64,000 nt of DNA from Ignelater luminosus (GCA_011009095.1 VTPC01008269.1:46791-110790); one strand, 5' to 3'; positions 13,601 through 26,100 are shown, counted from the stretch's first letter. Numbers and translations: made by a program. Notes: generated by a model from the letters alone, not told the origin.

Positions 13601-15289
13601 AGTAGAAAATCGATTTTCTTGTATAAGTAAAACACATTCTTTGCAACCAAATGTTCCTTTTATCAGAAATACTTTGAATACTCTAGTGATTTAAAAAATT
13701 TAAATATTGCGTGTTATTTAAATTTTAAATAATCTGGTGGTGATAAGATATCCGTAAACGGCTGTCTGCAAATTCTTTTCAGCTTCTTGGAGAGTTTTAG
13801 ATATACCTAATTAACTTTTAATCCAATCTTAGTAAATCGCAAACAAATACATCCTAATTAACGTTGTTGATTTCAGAATAATAGAGAGAGAGACTTAATT
13901 CCAAGATTTAAGGTGCAATCCAGATTTTCGACGTAAGATTACTAACTGTTGTTGGCGTTGACTTTGAATTTCAAGACTTTTTTTAAAGATAAACGCCCAA
14001 AAGATAAAAACGATACCTGTTCTGAAGCCAACCTTTAGAAAGTAGAAATCAATTGAAAATTATTGCAGATGGATCGTTTTATTTATTTTCATTACAAGGC
14101 CAAAATTCCATTGTAAAGACTAATTTAAGAAGAAAGCTTTTAATGGACTAGAAATGGTTTGCTCAAATCATATCCACACTCTGTTCTATGCCTATTAAAC
14201 AGAGATTCTATTATTGAACAATGTGATCTCGCAACACTATTGTTCGCCCAAAAGGCTAAGACGATAAAGATATTCGCTTGAATTGGACTTTTGAGTATAA
14301 TCATTGCAAAAGGAAGCTGTTAGAACTAAACTATGAATGCTTTTATTGGTAATCAATGCTGTTTGGCATCACCTTTAGGTGTTCTCATAGAACTAAAAAC
14401 CAACTTGAATATTTATTCAATAAACATCAGGTTGAAAACTTAGAGAGTCTATAGTTATTCTGAAATATTACTTTAACAAAAAATAATCTAACTTACCCTC
14501 AACACAACTGCGATAATAGACAGTAGGCAGGATAATATATAATTCCCCGCACAAATAACCATTATGGTACTGCGCAGTGAGCTTATTACGTTCCAAACGC
14601 TCTAAATGCATTTCCTTTTAAATTTCTAAATTTTTTTTCCAAAATTAAATATAAAATCACAAATTGGAATCCTAGTAATAATAATTCCTTGTGGCATTTT
14701 CTTCAGCTGATTAAGTTTACGATAGGTTCGGACAAATTCTAGGCTCTTCTCCCCTACGGTATCTAGATTATAACAAATCTCATTTTCTCAAATAAGACTG
14801 AAAATCTCTCACTTCTTGGGAAAGCAATTTTGCTCAACCCCAGGAATTCATCCTTAAATGTTGTTCTAGTACTTTTCAAGTACCTTGCATATCAATGCAG
14901 AGCATCCAGTAATATCAACATTAGATCATTTTAAGCAATTCCTGAGCAGACCGCACTTCCTTCATCATCATTAAGATCTTGTGATTTTTCAGGCTTGGAC
15001 ACGATTTCTTATACTACATACAGTTGCTACATCTAATATTTTCGAGCTTTCTGGAAGATGCCTTCAAGAAAATTGATTTTTGTTGTTGTAAGAATTGTCA
15101 ATTAGAAATTCAATACGAAACGAAAACGAGCACGGCATTACTCCTATTTGCATCTATCGTATATGCAGACTAGCCTCCATCGTCTTAGGCATGCACAGAG
15201 ATACTCTTAACACGAAAAGCTAGTTCATCTAACGCTACTCAGCTACTTTACTTACGAAACTTGCGTATGGATATTATTATGCTAGTCAA
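10666..15289. other. Mostly AT-rich DNA; GC-richer patch at 10.96-11.70 kb
   Basis: The patch between about 10960 and 11700 has many CpGs compared with its surroundings and could be a promoter or exon region. At 11319 an ATG in a strong context opens a 24-codon frame (begins MAVKIVNTPIRAIENL) that runs into a donor-like GGTAAGG. The frame matches nothing I know. The rest, 11.7-15.3 kb, is very AT-rich with no recognisable gene or repeat. Confidence 0.5.
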
Positions 15290-15404
15290 TGAGAAGCAGG
15301 TTGAAAAAACAAGCAAAAGATCCTCGGGTGGTAATCCACACCTTCGATGAAGGGAGCCCCATCGGATGAGGGAGCAATTCTGTCTACGAACTCAAGCTTA
15401 AAGC

Positions 15405-16200
15405 TTGAAAAGAAATACACAACAAAGACAACTTATTTTGGGAACATCGAACATTCAAGAATGGCGAACAAACAATGCCCAACTAATCCAAGACTTCACT
15501 AAAAGAAACATAGACATAATAATTGTAAATGAAACGAAGAAGAAAGGAAGTGGTACAGAAGACATAAACGAAACCCTACACTGCTGGAGTGGAGTAAATA
15601 AAGAAAGTAGAGCAAGGCCGGAGTGGGAGTAGTAATCAAGAAGAAATGGATGAAGAGAATAACATCATGGGAAGCTGTAAACGAAAGACTAATAAAAATA
15701 AATATGACACTATTTGGCAGAGTATGGTACGAATAACGACAGTACGATTCAGAAAAAGAAACTTCTTTGAAACACTAAAAAAAAGAATTAGGAAAAGTTA
15801 AGAACAGGCAAGGACTCATAATATCAGATATAAATGGAAGAACAGGCAGCACACTGTAAGACGTTTCGGAGAAGACACCACAAATAATAACGACGGAGAA
15901 CGACCCATTGAATTCTGTGAACTATACGGTCTTAAGATAACCAACGAATTCTTCCAGCATAAAGAAATTCACAAACATACATGGACTAAAGAAACCAAAA
16001 ACTTTAAATCCATAATCGACTACGTCATAATCAAAATAAATACCACGATTAAAATCAGCGATGTCAGAATAAAGAGAGGTGCTGAATATGGAACGGACCA
16101 TAGAATGCATAGACTCTCCATGGCACGAGAGAAAAAAGAGAGAACACATAACAAGAAATTAGAACAGATAAAGGCAGAAGATTTAATGTACACCTGTTAC
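15405..16200 (+). pseudogene. AP endonuclease domain of the 15.3 kb LINE
   Basis: The N-terminal motif SNIQEW, the metal-binding NETKKKG and a degenerate SDINGRTGS (family: GDMNARVG) are visible. Then come FFQHKEIHKHTWTKET, SIIDYVII and the catalytic histidine motif YGTDHRM. These blocks occur in the right order but in different frames. They match the exonuclease-endonuclease-phosphatase fold that nicks the target in LINE retrotransposition. Confidence 0.75.
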
Positions 16201-16769
16201 AAGAAGAATCAATCCGATATCTATATCAGCGAAGACTAAACGAAACATTAATCGAATTTCAATAGAACAACACCAAAGAAATTTATGATAATGTTAAACA
16301 TTGTATCAAGCAGGTAGCCCTAGAAGCTTTAGGTAAACGGAAGTACACAATAACAGATACATAGATATTAGCGAAAACACGAAGCAAATAATCAAGGAAA
16401 AAGAATACTATACGAGAGATGGCTCAATACGAATCCAAAAGAGAACCGTCCAAAATACAGAGATAAAAACAAAGAAACTAAAGCATTGATAAACAATGAA
16501 AAATACGAAAGATGGAAGAAAACGCCCCGTAACGTATAAGAATATGCAGGTGGTACAAGAAGCTCAGAATCTTGGAAGATATTAAAGGCACTAAAAACAA
16601 ATTCAAAAGAAAAAGTGAAAATACAGCCAATAACAACGGAAGAATGGGAAAAATATTACAAACAGTTACTAATTGAAAATAGACCACAATTTTTACAAAA
16701 TGAACAAAACGAAATAGAATATCGTCAACCAGAAAAAGTAACAATAACAAATGAAAAACTGAAAAAAAA

Positions 16770-17799
16770 ATATATATATATACAATTAGGCAAGTATTAG
16801 AAAAAAAGAAAGCAAAGAGTACAGACGTACACTTAGATTTTATAGATATTAAAAAGGCATATGACTCAGTACCTAGAAGTTACCTATGGAGAGCAACGGA
16901 CAACATAGGAGTGAGCGAAGAACTGATCGCAGCAACAAAAGCCTGTTATAAAAATAATACCATGGCAGTGAAAGTAAAACATACATTTGGAACAAAATTC
17001 AGAACAACAAAAGGCTTACTGCAAGGATGTTCCACATCACCAACCCTATTCAAAATTTACCACGAACAAACACTCCAACAATGAAAAAGAAAGTGTCATG
17101 GAATGGAAATCCAAGTAACAGATAATTTATTGTACATCCTAAGCTTTGCCGATGACCAAGTGGTTCTAGCACAAGACGAAGACCTAAGCTACATGGCACG
17201 AAAACTGAAAGAAGAATATGAAAAATCTGACCTAGAAGTGACACGAAAACAAAATCCTTAATAACAAAAGAAGACGCAACGGAAGATCTGGAGTTAGAAG
17301 AAAACACAAAAATAAAAAGAGTAGAAAAATTCAAATATTTGGGAAGTATTATAACTAAGAATGCAACATCAGAAGAAGATATAAAATCCAGATTGAGCCA
17401 AAACAGCTGAATCCGATTCTGTGGGGCAAACATATTATAAGAAGAAGGATCAAGATGATGATATATAAATCAATAATAAAAAGCATTATGACATACGGCA
17501 CGGAAACCTGGGTAGTGAACAAACGAAACAGATCAAAAATAAACGGCGTAGAGATGGAATATTGGAGGAAGTGTTGTGGTGTAATAAGAATGGATAGAAT
17601 CCCAAACGAAAAAATCAGAGAGGGAGAGAATGGGTGTTACGAAAGATATATACAAGGGCATATAAGAAGATCCTGGGAAAATGAAGTAGACGATGCCATG
17701 GAAAAGAGAGGCTTGCAAGAAGGTCACTGGAAACAAAAAAATGAATGGAAGAAATGGCTGAAAGTAGGAAAAACAGCACCAGATGTACAAATTTCCTGA
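16770..17799 (+). pseudogene. Reverse transcriptase and C-terminal domain of the 15.3 kb LINE
   Basis: The catalytic blocks are LDFIDIKKAYDSVPR, TTKGLLQGCSTSPTLFKI and LSFADDQVVLAQ (FADD at 17145-17156). RT catalytic aspartates are therefore still present although frames shift nearby. The tail has KRVEKFKYLGSIITK and, from 17455, a 114-codon open stretch with SIMTYGTETWVVNKR and SWENEVDDAMEKRGLQ, typical of the domain after the RT in this group. A region between the endonuclease and the RT core is missing or scrambled. Confidence 0.8.
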
Positions 17800-18117
17800 T
17801 ATATACATATAAAAATATCAATATATGCCAACCGCAAGCCTATCATGCGAAAAGAACTGAGACTAGATTACGTTACAAACACAAGTGTTACATCCTTGTG
17901 GCAAGAAAATCCAAAAACAACAGCATTGCAATTACCAAACATTGCATTGTGTCATTGGGAAAATTTAAGAGTCCTGTGAAAAAGATTCTGCACAGTCCTT
18001 ATGCATTTTGACCCGTGGTGATGTTGGCAAAAACTGATCAAAAAATCTCCACAGACACAAAATTACAAAAGGCTATAGTTCTTTTGCCATTGTCATCGAA
18101 ATGTCTTTTGTTTTTCT

Positions 18118-18328
18118 TTACCGGATGTCCTATATCTCAGGAATATTTTGTCACATTGAGATAGTTTTGATTGTTGGTAATGGCTTTCAAGTAGCACCAT
18201 CGAATGTCTATTTTTTGGCCTATATCTCAGCAATAGGATGTAGTATCGAGATGGGACTTTGGCTGTTGATAGTGGTATGGGAATGAATTTCAAGTCATCT
18301 AGATACCACCAATAATCTTTTTCTTTTT
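18118..18328 (+). repeat. Two diverged tandem units of a ~100-bp repeat
   Basis: Unit 1 (18118-18218) and unit 2 (18219-18328) both begin with CCTATATCTCAG and run through a TGAGAT/CGAGATGGGACTTTG block, a TTTCAAGT block and a T-rich end. They differ at many sites, so the duplication is old. Related units in inverted orientation lie at 18521-18596 and 21490-21609. Confidence 0.65.
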
Positions 18329-18520
18329 AAGTCAGCTGTACTCTAACATGCCAGACTTCACTCTCCAAACAAGTTCCCTTCAGTGGTCTACAACAGAGCT
18401 TCGTTTTTTATCGAACCAGCTACAGTAGCACATAGTCGGGCTTTGCTCTTTATTAACCATCTTAAATAAACCATACTCAAACACCAATTGGACTCTGACA
18501 TCCGAAAAAGGACAGAAGAA

Positions 18521-18596
18521 GGCCAACTGTGGTATCAGAATCATTAACTATCATTATCAAAAAGAACAACTAAAGTCCCATCTCGATACAACCCCT
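18521..18596 (-). repeat. Inverted partial copy of the ~100-bp repeat
   Basis: Read on the minus strand it contains GTATCGAGATGGGACTTT exactly as in the unit at 18219-18328, followed by a diverged TGATAATGATAG and CTGATACCAC block. It lies directly at the 3' (left) end of the minus-strand LINE. Confidence 0.6.
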
Positions 18597-18604
18597 TTTA
18601 TACT

Positions 18605-19420
18605 TTAAAATCAACGTTTTGTATACTGCACTTATACGTAATTTTTGGGTTTTCTTAGAAAAACTCATGATTTTACATTTTTCTGTATTTAATCTTAAAT
18701 TGTTACTTTTATATCACGCAGAGACCACATTTAAATTGTTTTATAATGATTTAACATCTTCGACTGAATCAAACTATTTATACATCTTAACGTCGCCCGC
18801 ATAAAGTAGAATGTGACAGTCATTTAAACATCTAGGTAAATCATTTATAAATAAAACAAAAAATTGAAGTCCCCAACACCGAGCCTTGAGGCACCCCAGA
18901 TATGGGTGTAAAGACAAGAGACTTTTTATTACCATACTTAACATACGTAACAAAATCTTTTCTTTCTAAGAGATATGATTGAAAAAGCCTTAAATTATTA
19001 GTTGTTAACCTTATAGATTCTAAATTTGTTAATAAAAGTTCAAAATTTACTTTATAGAAAGCCTTACAAACATCCACATTCTACATCTACGTCTACTTGT
19101 TTCCTCCTTTTTAATTTGTAGGTCAGAAATGAATGAAATGTATTAAATTCGATACAGTAGATCTCACATTCGAAAATCTTAGAAAAATTATGAAGGATTG
19201 AGACGGGCCTATAATTATCGACGCAACTCTTATTACCAGCTTTGTGAATTGGCTTAACGCATGTCCATTTCCACTCATTGGGAAATGTACACGCTTTTAA
19301 ATTTAGATTAAATATAAATGTTAATGGTGAAAGAAGTAGATCTACACACCCTACCAGATATACCATCTATACCAGTCATTGCCCTAACATTGTTTTTTTG
19401 ATTGCATTTTCTACCTTATT
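18605..19420 (-). pseudogene. Reverse transcriptase of the minus-strand LINE
   Basis: From right to left: LLSPLTFIFNLNLK, FPNEWKWTCVKPIHKAGN, NYRPVSILHNFSKIFE, DVCKAFYKVNFELL, ISGVPQGSVLG, then CHILLYAGDVKMYK and LNTEKCKIMSFSKKTQK. The catalytic YADD has become YAGD (around 18790-18801), which by itself would abolish polymerase activity. The C-terminus runs into the adjoining repeat near 18600. Confidence 0.85.
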
Positions 19421-19899
19421 TTCAATAATATCTTTAATATTTAAACTTCCCAATTGAGCGTAATCAATAACAGGGTTAGAATTCGCACTACTAGTCAGAG
19501 AATCATAATTGCTTTTGAAATATTTGACAAATACATTTACGATTTCCTCGTCATTAGAGTATTCGGCGTCTTGAAAAATAAAGGAAGAGGAAGTTGTTCT
19601 ATTTTTCGTAGAATGTGAAACATATGACCTATGACCAAAATCTACCAGGTTTATAACAAATATCTTGTTGGATACTCTCTATATATTGAGTATGAGCTAA
19701 TTTAACTTTTGTTTTTATATCCTTTCCCAGATTTCTAAATTCATGTCTTAAATTGTATTCTAAAGAAGTTTTTTTTAATTTCCCGAAAAGCTTTTGCTTG
19801 TAATTTAATTTGTCTTTTGTTTCTTTTGTATACCATACAGGATACTTATTAGATTTACCATCGACCTTCTGTGAAAAATTATAGTTTTGGTTCTTAATC

Positions 19900-20340
19900 T
19901 GCGGTAAATTAAAATCCCGTTATTATTAATTCCGTATACCCACAAGTGACTTTTCTAAACATTCAAAAGCCTCAAAATAGTAATTATAGAATTCGATAAG
20001 GCTTTTCAGTGGTATATACACTATACCGATTATTATCTATTGCGTACTTTAACTAAAACCCAAACTGTCTCTATTCTATTCCAATTTATTGAGTGTATTT
20101 GACTGGACTGAAATTCGCTTGACACTCCACCTCCCCTATTCTTATCTAATATATCATTATTTCTGTCTTTTCCGTATATAATATTGATCACTAAACATCT
20201 CACTATCACAAAAACTGTCATGTAATTCTGTTTCTGTAAAGGTAAGAACGTCAGATTCACACTCCAACATACTATCACAGTACAATTCGTTTGTTTTAGT
20301 CCGTAATTTACATACATTCTGATAACAATGTCATTACATT
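19900..20340 (-). pseudogene. AP endonuclease domain of the minus-strand LINE
   Basis: Blocks visible: KLRTKTNELYCDS, VLTFTETELHDSFCDSE (catalytic glutamate in the TET motif), GKDRNNDILDKNRGGGV and NRIETVWVLVKVRNR, then GIVYIP. These are the classic N-terminal endonuclease blocks of CR1/Jockey-type elements. The frame shifts several times between them. Confidence 0.75.
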
Positions 20341-20829
20341 ATTTGCAGATTTACCTGTTGATAACACCGTCGATTTGTTCCTCTATCCAAATCCGATGTC
20401 ACATTATTTCTTGAACTGTTTGTGTTCTTTGAAAAATTAAAGAAGGCAGTTCTTCTGAACCCTGTGGCACTTCAGCATTCAAGTTGTCTTCATTTCGATA
20501 TTCCTCATTATCACGATGAACACTACCTTTATTGGAAACATTTATCTCGACGTTGCACAGATTCTTAGAATTAGAATAACTAGAATAGTTAGATATTTCT
20601 GCGTCGCTTCTAGGAAGACTAGAGTATAAATTTCATATGTAATGTATTTGCCCATCCTCGACTGTTACTATTGGCTATTATATGTAAGCATTTTAGAAGC
20701 ATAGTTTTGGTTATTTTCGCTAACTGAATCCTCAACAAATTTTTTTGGTGACTTATTATTATTAATACTACTACTAAAGATGTTATTTTTATGGAGTCCT
20801 GAGGCTGGTTAACATTACAATTATTAGAT

Positions 20830-21290
20830 AATATAGTGTTCTTACAGAAATTCCAGTCTTTTAAGTGCTATTTCGCAACCTTCTTTGTATGAGTTATTTA
20901 CATTACATTCTAAATTGAACAATGAAGTATTACATTCTTCATTGGTATATTTCTCTTTGTTACACTTTCGATATTCTACGGAGAGCGATGAACATTTAGT
21001 AGGTTTTATTAATCTATGTAGCGTTTTTTCTAAAACCATAATCCTTTCTTGCATTGTGTTAATTAACGCTGCCCTGGAATTAATCCACTTAAATCTTTTA
21101 GATTTGGTTTTATCATAACTTTCCGAAGTTATCTCACTGTCAGTATCAACAGAACTTAAATCTAATTCTTCTAGAAGTCTTTTTATTAAATAATACGCTT
21201 TTCTTACCTTTGATATGAATATCTGGCTATTGTAAATGTTCTTGCAATTCTAGAATCTTACGTTTTTTAACATCTTTAACAACCATTTTC
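20830..21290 (-). pseudogene. ORF1-like segment of the minus-strand LINE
   Basis: The frame starts around a MVVKDVKKRKILELQEHL stretch and continues after a shift through LLEELDLSSVDTDSEIT and MQERIMVLEKTLHRLIK (21054) to a stop at about 20842. The charged, helix-forming character would fit a coiled-coil ORF1 protein. No zinc knuckle is seen. Identity as ORF1 rests on its position upstream of the endonuclease, so it is inferred. Confidence 0.45.
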
Positions 21291-21489
21291 CTATTTTTGT
21301 CTTTATATTTGTACACTATTTGCGTATCCTTTTTGTTGACGATATTTATCAATGGTTGTGTATTTAACACTAGTACGAACACAACAATGTTCACTAATTA
21401 AAATACATTTTTCCTTTAAAATCCATAAAATACATAGAAAGTCATACAAACACAACTTTGGATAATCATTAGGTTTTATCGACATAGAA

Positions 21490-21609
21490 AAACAAAAAAA
21501 AAGGTTTTCGGCATCCGCATGACTTGAAAATCATTTTCCTGCTACTGCCAACAAGCAAAGTTCCATTCGATATTACAACTTCTACTTGAGGTATAGGATA
21601 TCCGGTAAA
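21490..21609 (-). repeat. Inverted full copy of the ~100-bp repeat
   Basis: Read on the minus strand it begins TTTACCGGATATCCTATA, like the start of the unit at 18118 (TTTACCGGATGTCCTATA). It then aligns almost without gaps to the unit at 18219-18328, ending in a T-rich run. With the left copies it brackets the 18.6-21.3 kb LINE in inverted orientation. Confidence 0.6.
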
Positions 21610-22490
21610 CAACAAGTTCATTTTAAACGGCTCTAACGGAAGAACTTCCCATCTTCAAGCCTCATGTACAGGAAGATCTTTAGTCAGTGATTCAAGAATA
21701 CTGCTACAGTTTCATAAGGATTGTGAGAGGTTTTTCAACAATCTAGTTTTAACAAAAACAGGAAAAACCGGAAAAAGAGGCCTAATCTCGTTACGGAATT
21801 TCGGAAGATGTTCAATCCCGCAGCTCGAAGCCGAAGACGGGGGGGGGGGTCAATCTAAACTTACCTTTAAGACAAAAGGAACAGCTTTCAAACTCACTAA
21901 AACTCTCAAGATAATTCAAAGATGGTAAAAAATCCTGAGGGCGCCAGAAGCTGACGATCAAAATACTATGCCGAGCCACGCAGCTATTCGCAGGCTGACA
22001 CTCTGTATAATGTTGTACAATATCTGTTTATTCTTGTCCTGATTAAATGTAAAAAAAGAAAGTGAGACAAAAAAATTTAAATATATCGCTAAACAAACAA
22101 ACTAGGCGACAACAATAATTCAGTATATTATCCACACATTCACATAGCTATGTGCGTTCTAATTTATAAAATCTTTGAATAGAAAATCGGTAGGAAATAA
22201 TAATTTGGAAATTTAAAAGATAATTAACAATAAGAAAATCAAATTCTTACATAAAATTACATAACTTAATTATTTAAATCCAAGTTACCTAATTTATTTG
22301 ATACCAGATTATCTCTAAAGGAACTCTGCAGAGTGTAACTAATATTTAATTTAAGTCCACCCCCAAAGGTTTTAGGACGAAATGTCGCATAAAATTCTTA
22401 AAGTTGGTATAAACAAAATAATTATTGCAAAACAGAGAGCGAAAAGAAAATAAAGAAAAAAAATAACTTATCTTAATTACAATTCCTTTG
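21610..22490. other. No recognised gene
   Basis: AT-rich DNA. A run of about eleven G residues lies at 21839-21849. No protein family or RNA gene was recognised. Confidence 0.55.
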
Positions 22491-22528
22491 GCGGCATCCA
22501 GCGCGGGAAAAGAGAGAGCTTCACTCAT
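22481..22528 (-). CDS. Candidate first coding exon (unidentified)
   Basis: From the ATG at 22528 the minus strand reads MSEALSFPALDAAKGI, followed by a possible splice donor GTAATT, after which sequence turns AT-rich like an intron. An in-frame upstream ATG at 22561 would add twelve residues. The protein is not recognised, and the exon is short. The case rests on the Kozak-like CCGCC before ATG, the E2F-type site just upstream and the abrupt composition change. Confidence 0.25.
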
Positions 22529-22546
22529 GGCGGTTTGGCGGGAAAA
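22498..22546 (-). promoter_or_regulatory. Candidate promoter with two E2F-type sites
   Basis: TTTGGCGGGAAAA (22534-22546) matches the E2F/DP consensus TTTSSCGC-type site, and a second site GCGCGGGAAAA lies at 22501-22511. On the minus strand the first site is five bases upstream of a CCGCCATGA start context at 22528. Such sites regulate S-phase genes in animals. Whether this is a working promoter is an inference from motif, local GC content and the ATG. Confidence 0.4.
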
Positions 22547-22866
22547 CCAACCGACAGGCACTTCAATTTGCTAACCAAGCTTCATCCCAGGACGAAATAT
22601 GGAGATTGACGTTATACTAGTTCTCCATTCTCCACCATACCACAGGTGTCACACAAACGATGGTCTTTAAGACTTAATAAAATTCTACTATGACTTCCGT
22701 ACGTCCAAAGTTGTTAGAAACTTAGCAAACAAAATTGCTCACTGAATCACGGCTAATATGCCGAATTCAATTACGAGATCACACAATTTCTAGTCCGTCA
22801 AGGCGACGTTTTTCTGGAATTTCTACAAGACCTCTCTTGCATAATAAAATTCCCAACACCCAAAAG

Positions 22867-23195
22867 TTAAAACTGTATAGAAAAAACTCGTATTAAGAAG
22901 TCGTTTTGCGCGCTTGCTAACGATGTTAACAGGACGAAGATCGAAGGGCAAGTCCGGTTTCGGGGCGAATCACTTAGCGGCGGCCACCCTATCACGTGAC
23001 AACTCGAGTTAACACAAACCCCTTTCACACTAACGAAGGGTAAATACATTGGGCCTGCTATTAGGAAGGGAAAATTTTACAAGCCGACGCGGCGTTGTAA
23101 ACGGTACTTGAATGTTCGCTCTACACCAAAGGAGCCGATATTTCTTAGAATTCCGTCCGCTTCAACGACAGGGAAAATCCAGTCGGAACATGAAT
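22867..23195 (-). other. CpG-rich patch with long minus-strand open frame
   Basis: This patch is clearly richer in GC and CpG than its neighbours. On the minus strand one frame stays open from about 23195 to 22867 except for a single TAA near 23080; the downstream half begins MYLPFVSVKGVCVN. No known domain was recognised. It could be a promoter, an untranslated first exon, or an unrelated repeat. Confidence 0.3.
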
Positions 23196-26100
23196 TATAA
23201 TTTGTATGAAATAAAATAAACTTCCTAATAAATGAATTTCTATTCAATAAAATAAACCAATGTAAATTTTATAATAGAAATGAAAGGAATAAACATCTAC
23301 TTCCAAATTAACTTAAGTTAGAAGTCGACTGTTTACGCGTTAATTCAAAATAACATTACAAATCAAGTTACTAAATGACCAAAGAAAATTTAAATAAAAG
23401 CAAACTCACTAATTCAGTAGTAGGACACCGTCCGTGTTGAGTTAGATTTAAGTTAAAGAATTCAAACTATCAACAACACTACGCTTTTTCCATGTGGTAA
23501 ATGTTTCTTCAATAACAATGACGTTTTCAGAATAGAGAGCGAAAGAATTGCGTAACTGGAGCGTTAAAATAGAAAAGTATCAAGTTTGGCCGACTCAGAT
23601 CTTTCCGAATCCTTCTGTTTGCTTTTCAAACCCAAAAAGCTTTAAACGCCAGAGGATGATTAAATATTGACCAATGTGCAATATCAAATCAACTACCAAT
23701 ATGTTGTGACCTGTATACTGCTGAACTGTGTCAGGCATGAAACATCGCCAAGTCGAAAATATTTAGTTTTCAAAGTCCTATTGCTGAACTTCAAATGTTT
23801 CCGTTTGTCTGTTTATTTAAAAAAGGTTATTGTTCAGGCCACTTTCAGTATGTGTATAAAAGAGAAATTCTCTAAAATATCTTCGAGGTTTTAAACGTGT
23901 TATACAATGTATATCATAGTGGACTTGATTGTACGCCCTATCATGACAAAACAATGCAGTATACTCATTTACTCTCGTTACAGTTTATTGGAAGAATGCA
24001 GAAAAACAGGAATTTGGGCTCAAAAAGCAGGCAAACGCTTAATTGAATTGCACCTGTATCTATGTCTATTTATCTACAGCTAAGACATTACTTTATGAAC
24101 AGTCTGTACATTTTTTTGATATCAGGTATAATTCATTTTGATATCAAAGGTATAGTCTTTGTTATACGTATAACTTGTCAGAAACTATTCCACAATACAC
24201 ACTAGACGTGTAATTCCCCATCTTAAATTAGTTTAGAAACTGAAACTCCTTCAGTAAATTTAATATTGGATCTCATCCCAAACAAAATTATAATTGACAC
24301 ATTTACCTCCTCCTTACTACTGTTTCATCTCGTCTCACGTTACAGATAACGAATATTGCATTAAAATTTCATTTAAAGGTAAAGATCAACAAATTGGGAA
24401 ATTCCAGTGTAAATTAAGTTGAAATTAACGTTAGAGGATTCTTTAGAATTAAAAATTTATTCCCGTAGCCTTTCAATCATGAAAATTTCAAACACTTGAA
24501 TGCCATTCCCTCAACTCTTTTCTTATTTATAAAACGGAATTAAAATGGATTACCTTGGATTACATCAATAATTAATGCTACTTCTTCGGAGATATTTTAA
24601 GTTTAAAGACGTACTACTAAATTATAAATCTGTTCGGGGAAAATTAAACCTTTGTCCGTGTTACTGTTATTAAACGTACCATAAAGGTCTCCAAGTTCTA
24701 TTTTGCGTGCTTACGTTATTTTATATCAAACAAATTTAGCGCGTGGTGGTAAAGACAACATTTCATTTCCAGATAGTTATAAAACAGAATTTCCCCGAAA
24801 GGGAACAAAAGCAAAGCAAATAAATAACTCAGAAGCACTCATAAAAGCTACATTAACGTTTGCATTTTTCAGGAGCTATCAAGAAATGCTCTGATTTTTA
24901 AAGCATCAGACACCCAGACGTAACGGCTTTAACCGATAGTATTGGAAAACTGTAAGTTGCAGGGTACGTTCTATTTTTAGTGTATACGTCCATTTTATTG
25001 TTCGGTATCGCACTGACGGACGATGAGTGCTTTTAGACATTGACGTTCATTCGAGTTTCTAATTCTATTTTTAAGTGCAAAACTTCAGACCACATTAAAG
25101 TGGCTGGAGATGAAGGAATGCCAAATAATAACGGAAATAATAAAGTGATAAAGAGAAAAATTTTTTGTCTGTAACTTTGAAATTGAATGCAACTTTTCTG
25201 TTTATTCTTTAAATGAAGAATTAGATTCCAGATAATTCAATGAAATTTAAATTATCTAGTTGAAAATTAATATTCATGTTAAATAAACAAAGCTGCCAGA
25301 ACAAATCCGTCATATACATTCTAGGTTTTAACTAATTAGGTACAATTATGAATACTGAACAAAAGTCTAATAGCATTGATTCGATGTCAGTATGTAAGGT
25401 GAACTTGAAATAAACGGCCTTGCATTATACTGTAGTATGAGGAATATTTTAATCTCTCTTCAATACCATAGATGTAATTCTTATTGTAATTGCAAACTAA
25501 TTCATGCAATCTCGGTTAGCCATAGAACTGAAATATAATTGAATCAGCGGCTGGCGCCCTTTCGAATTTCGACAAACTTATAAAATTAGGTAAGATTAGG
25601 TTTAATATTCTCTTCAAGATAGTTCTCTTATATATGCAAGTGAGAATAACACAAAATAGAAATTTAAGTCAGCACAGCTGTTTCAGAAGTATTAATAGAA
25701 ACAGTGAATAACAATTGGTAATTTAGGCTACATCAACTATAGCTTTAGACAACAATATCCTTTGAATATATAAATAAGGAACGTCTACAAAACATTTTGA
25801 CAGAATACTGTTGCTATTTCTACATCTGAGTTTAGGCGTCATAATCAAATCATTTGTAATCATTTAAAACTTCTGTAGCCTTGCAGACATCTTTGATCTT
25901 TGGAAACACTGCAATATGTTTTCAAGTCAAAAAGTCGTAAGCGGATACTTTAACATGGATAAGAATCCATTCATTAGTGGCTAATTCTAGGATAACATTA
26001 TACAGATTGCGTTTAAACGTGTCAATGCAGATAGCCTAGGAGTTTTAGGTTTGAGCCTGGAATCAATTATCGTGCAACCAAAATTTCGTTCTTAACAACA

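Larger units (their letters stand above)
15290..17830 (+). mobile_element. APE-type LINE (RTE-like), heavily frameshifted
   Basis: This is a decayed non-LTR retrotransposon encoding endonuclease, RT and a long C-terminal tail. The 5' leader (about 15320-15400) is GC-richer than its flanks. The endonuclease begins at 15405 with RQLILGTSNIQEW and IDIIIVNETKKKG. The RT core lies at about 16800-17240, and the C-terminal domain ends with the stop near 17799. Many stops and frameshifts occur, especially in 15650-16600, so it is old. The clade is inferred from motif wording typical of arthropod APE-type elements; RTE-like is my best guess. Confidence 0.75.
18605..21290 (-). mobile_element. CR1/Jockey-group LINE, minus strand, decayed
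   Basis: Reading right to left, an ORF1-like segment (about 21290-20830) is followed by an AP endonuclease region (about 20340-19900), a lysine-rich linker (about 19870-19640) and an RT (19420-18605). The organisation and motif wording fit the CR1/Jockey group. Dozens of stops and frameshifts are present. It is flanked by inverted copies of a ~100-bp repeat, so it may sit inside another element. Confidence 0.75.

Noticed and set aside
21839-21849. Run of G residues as a possible quadruplex
   Set aside because: A single homopolymer without further G-tracts nearby; no functional claim is warranted.
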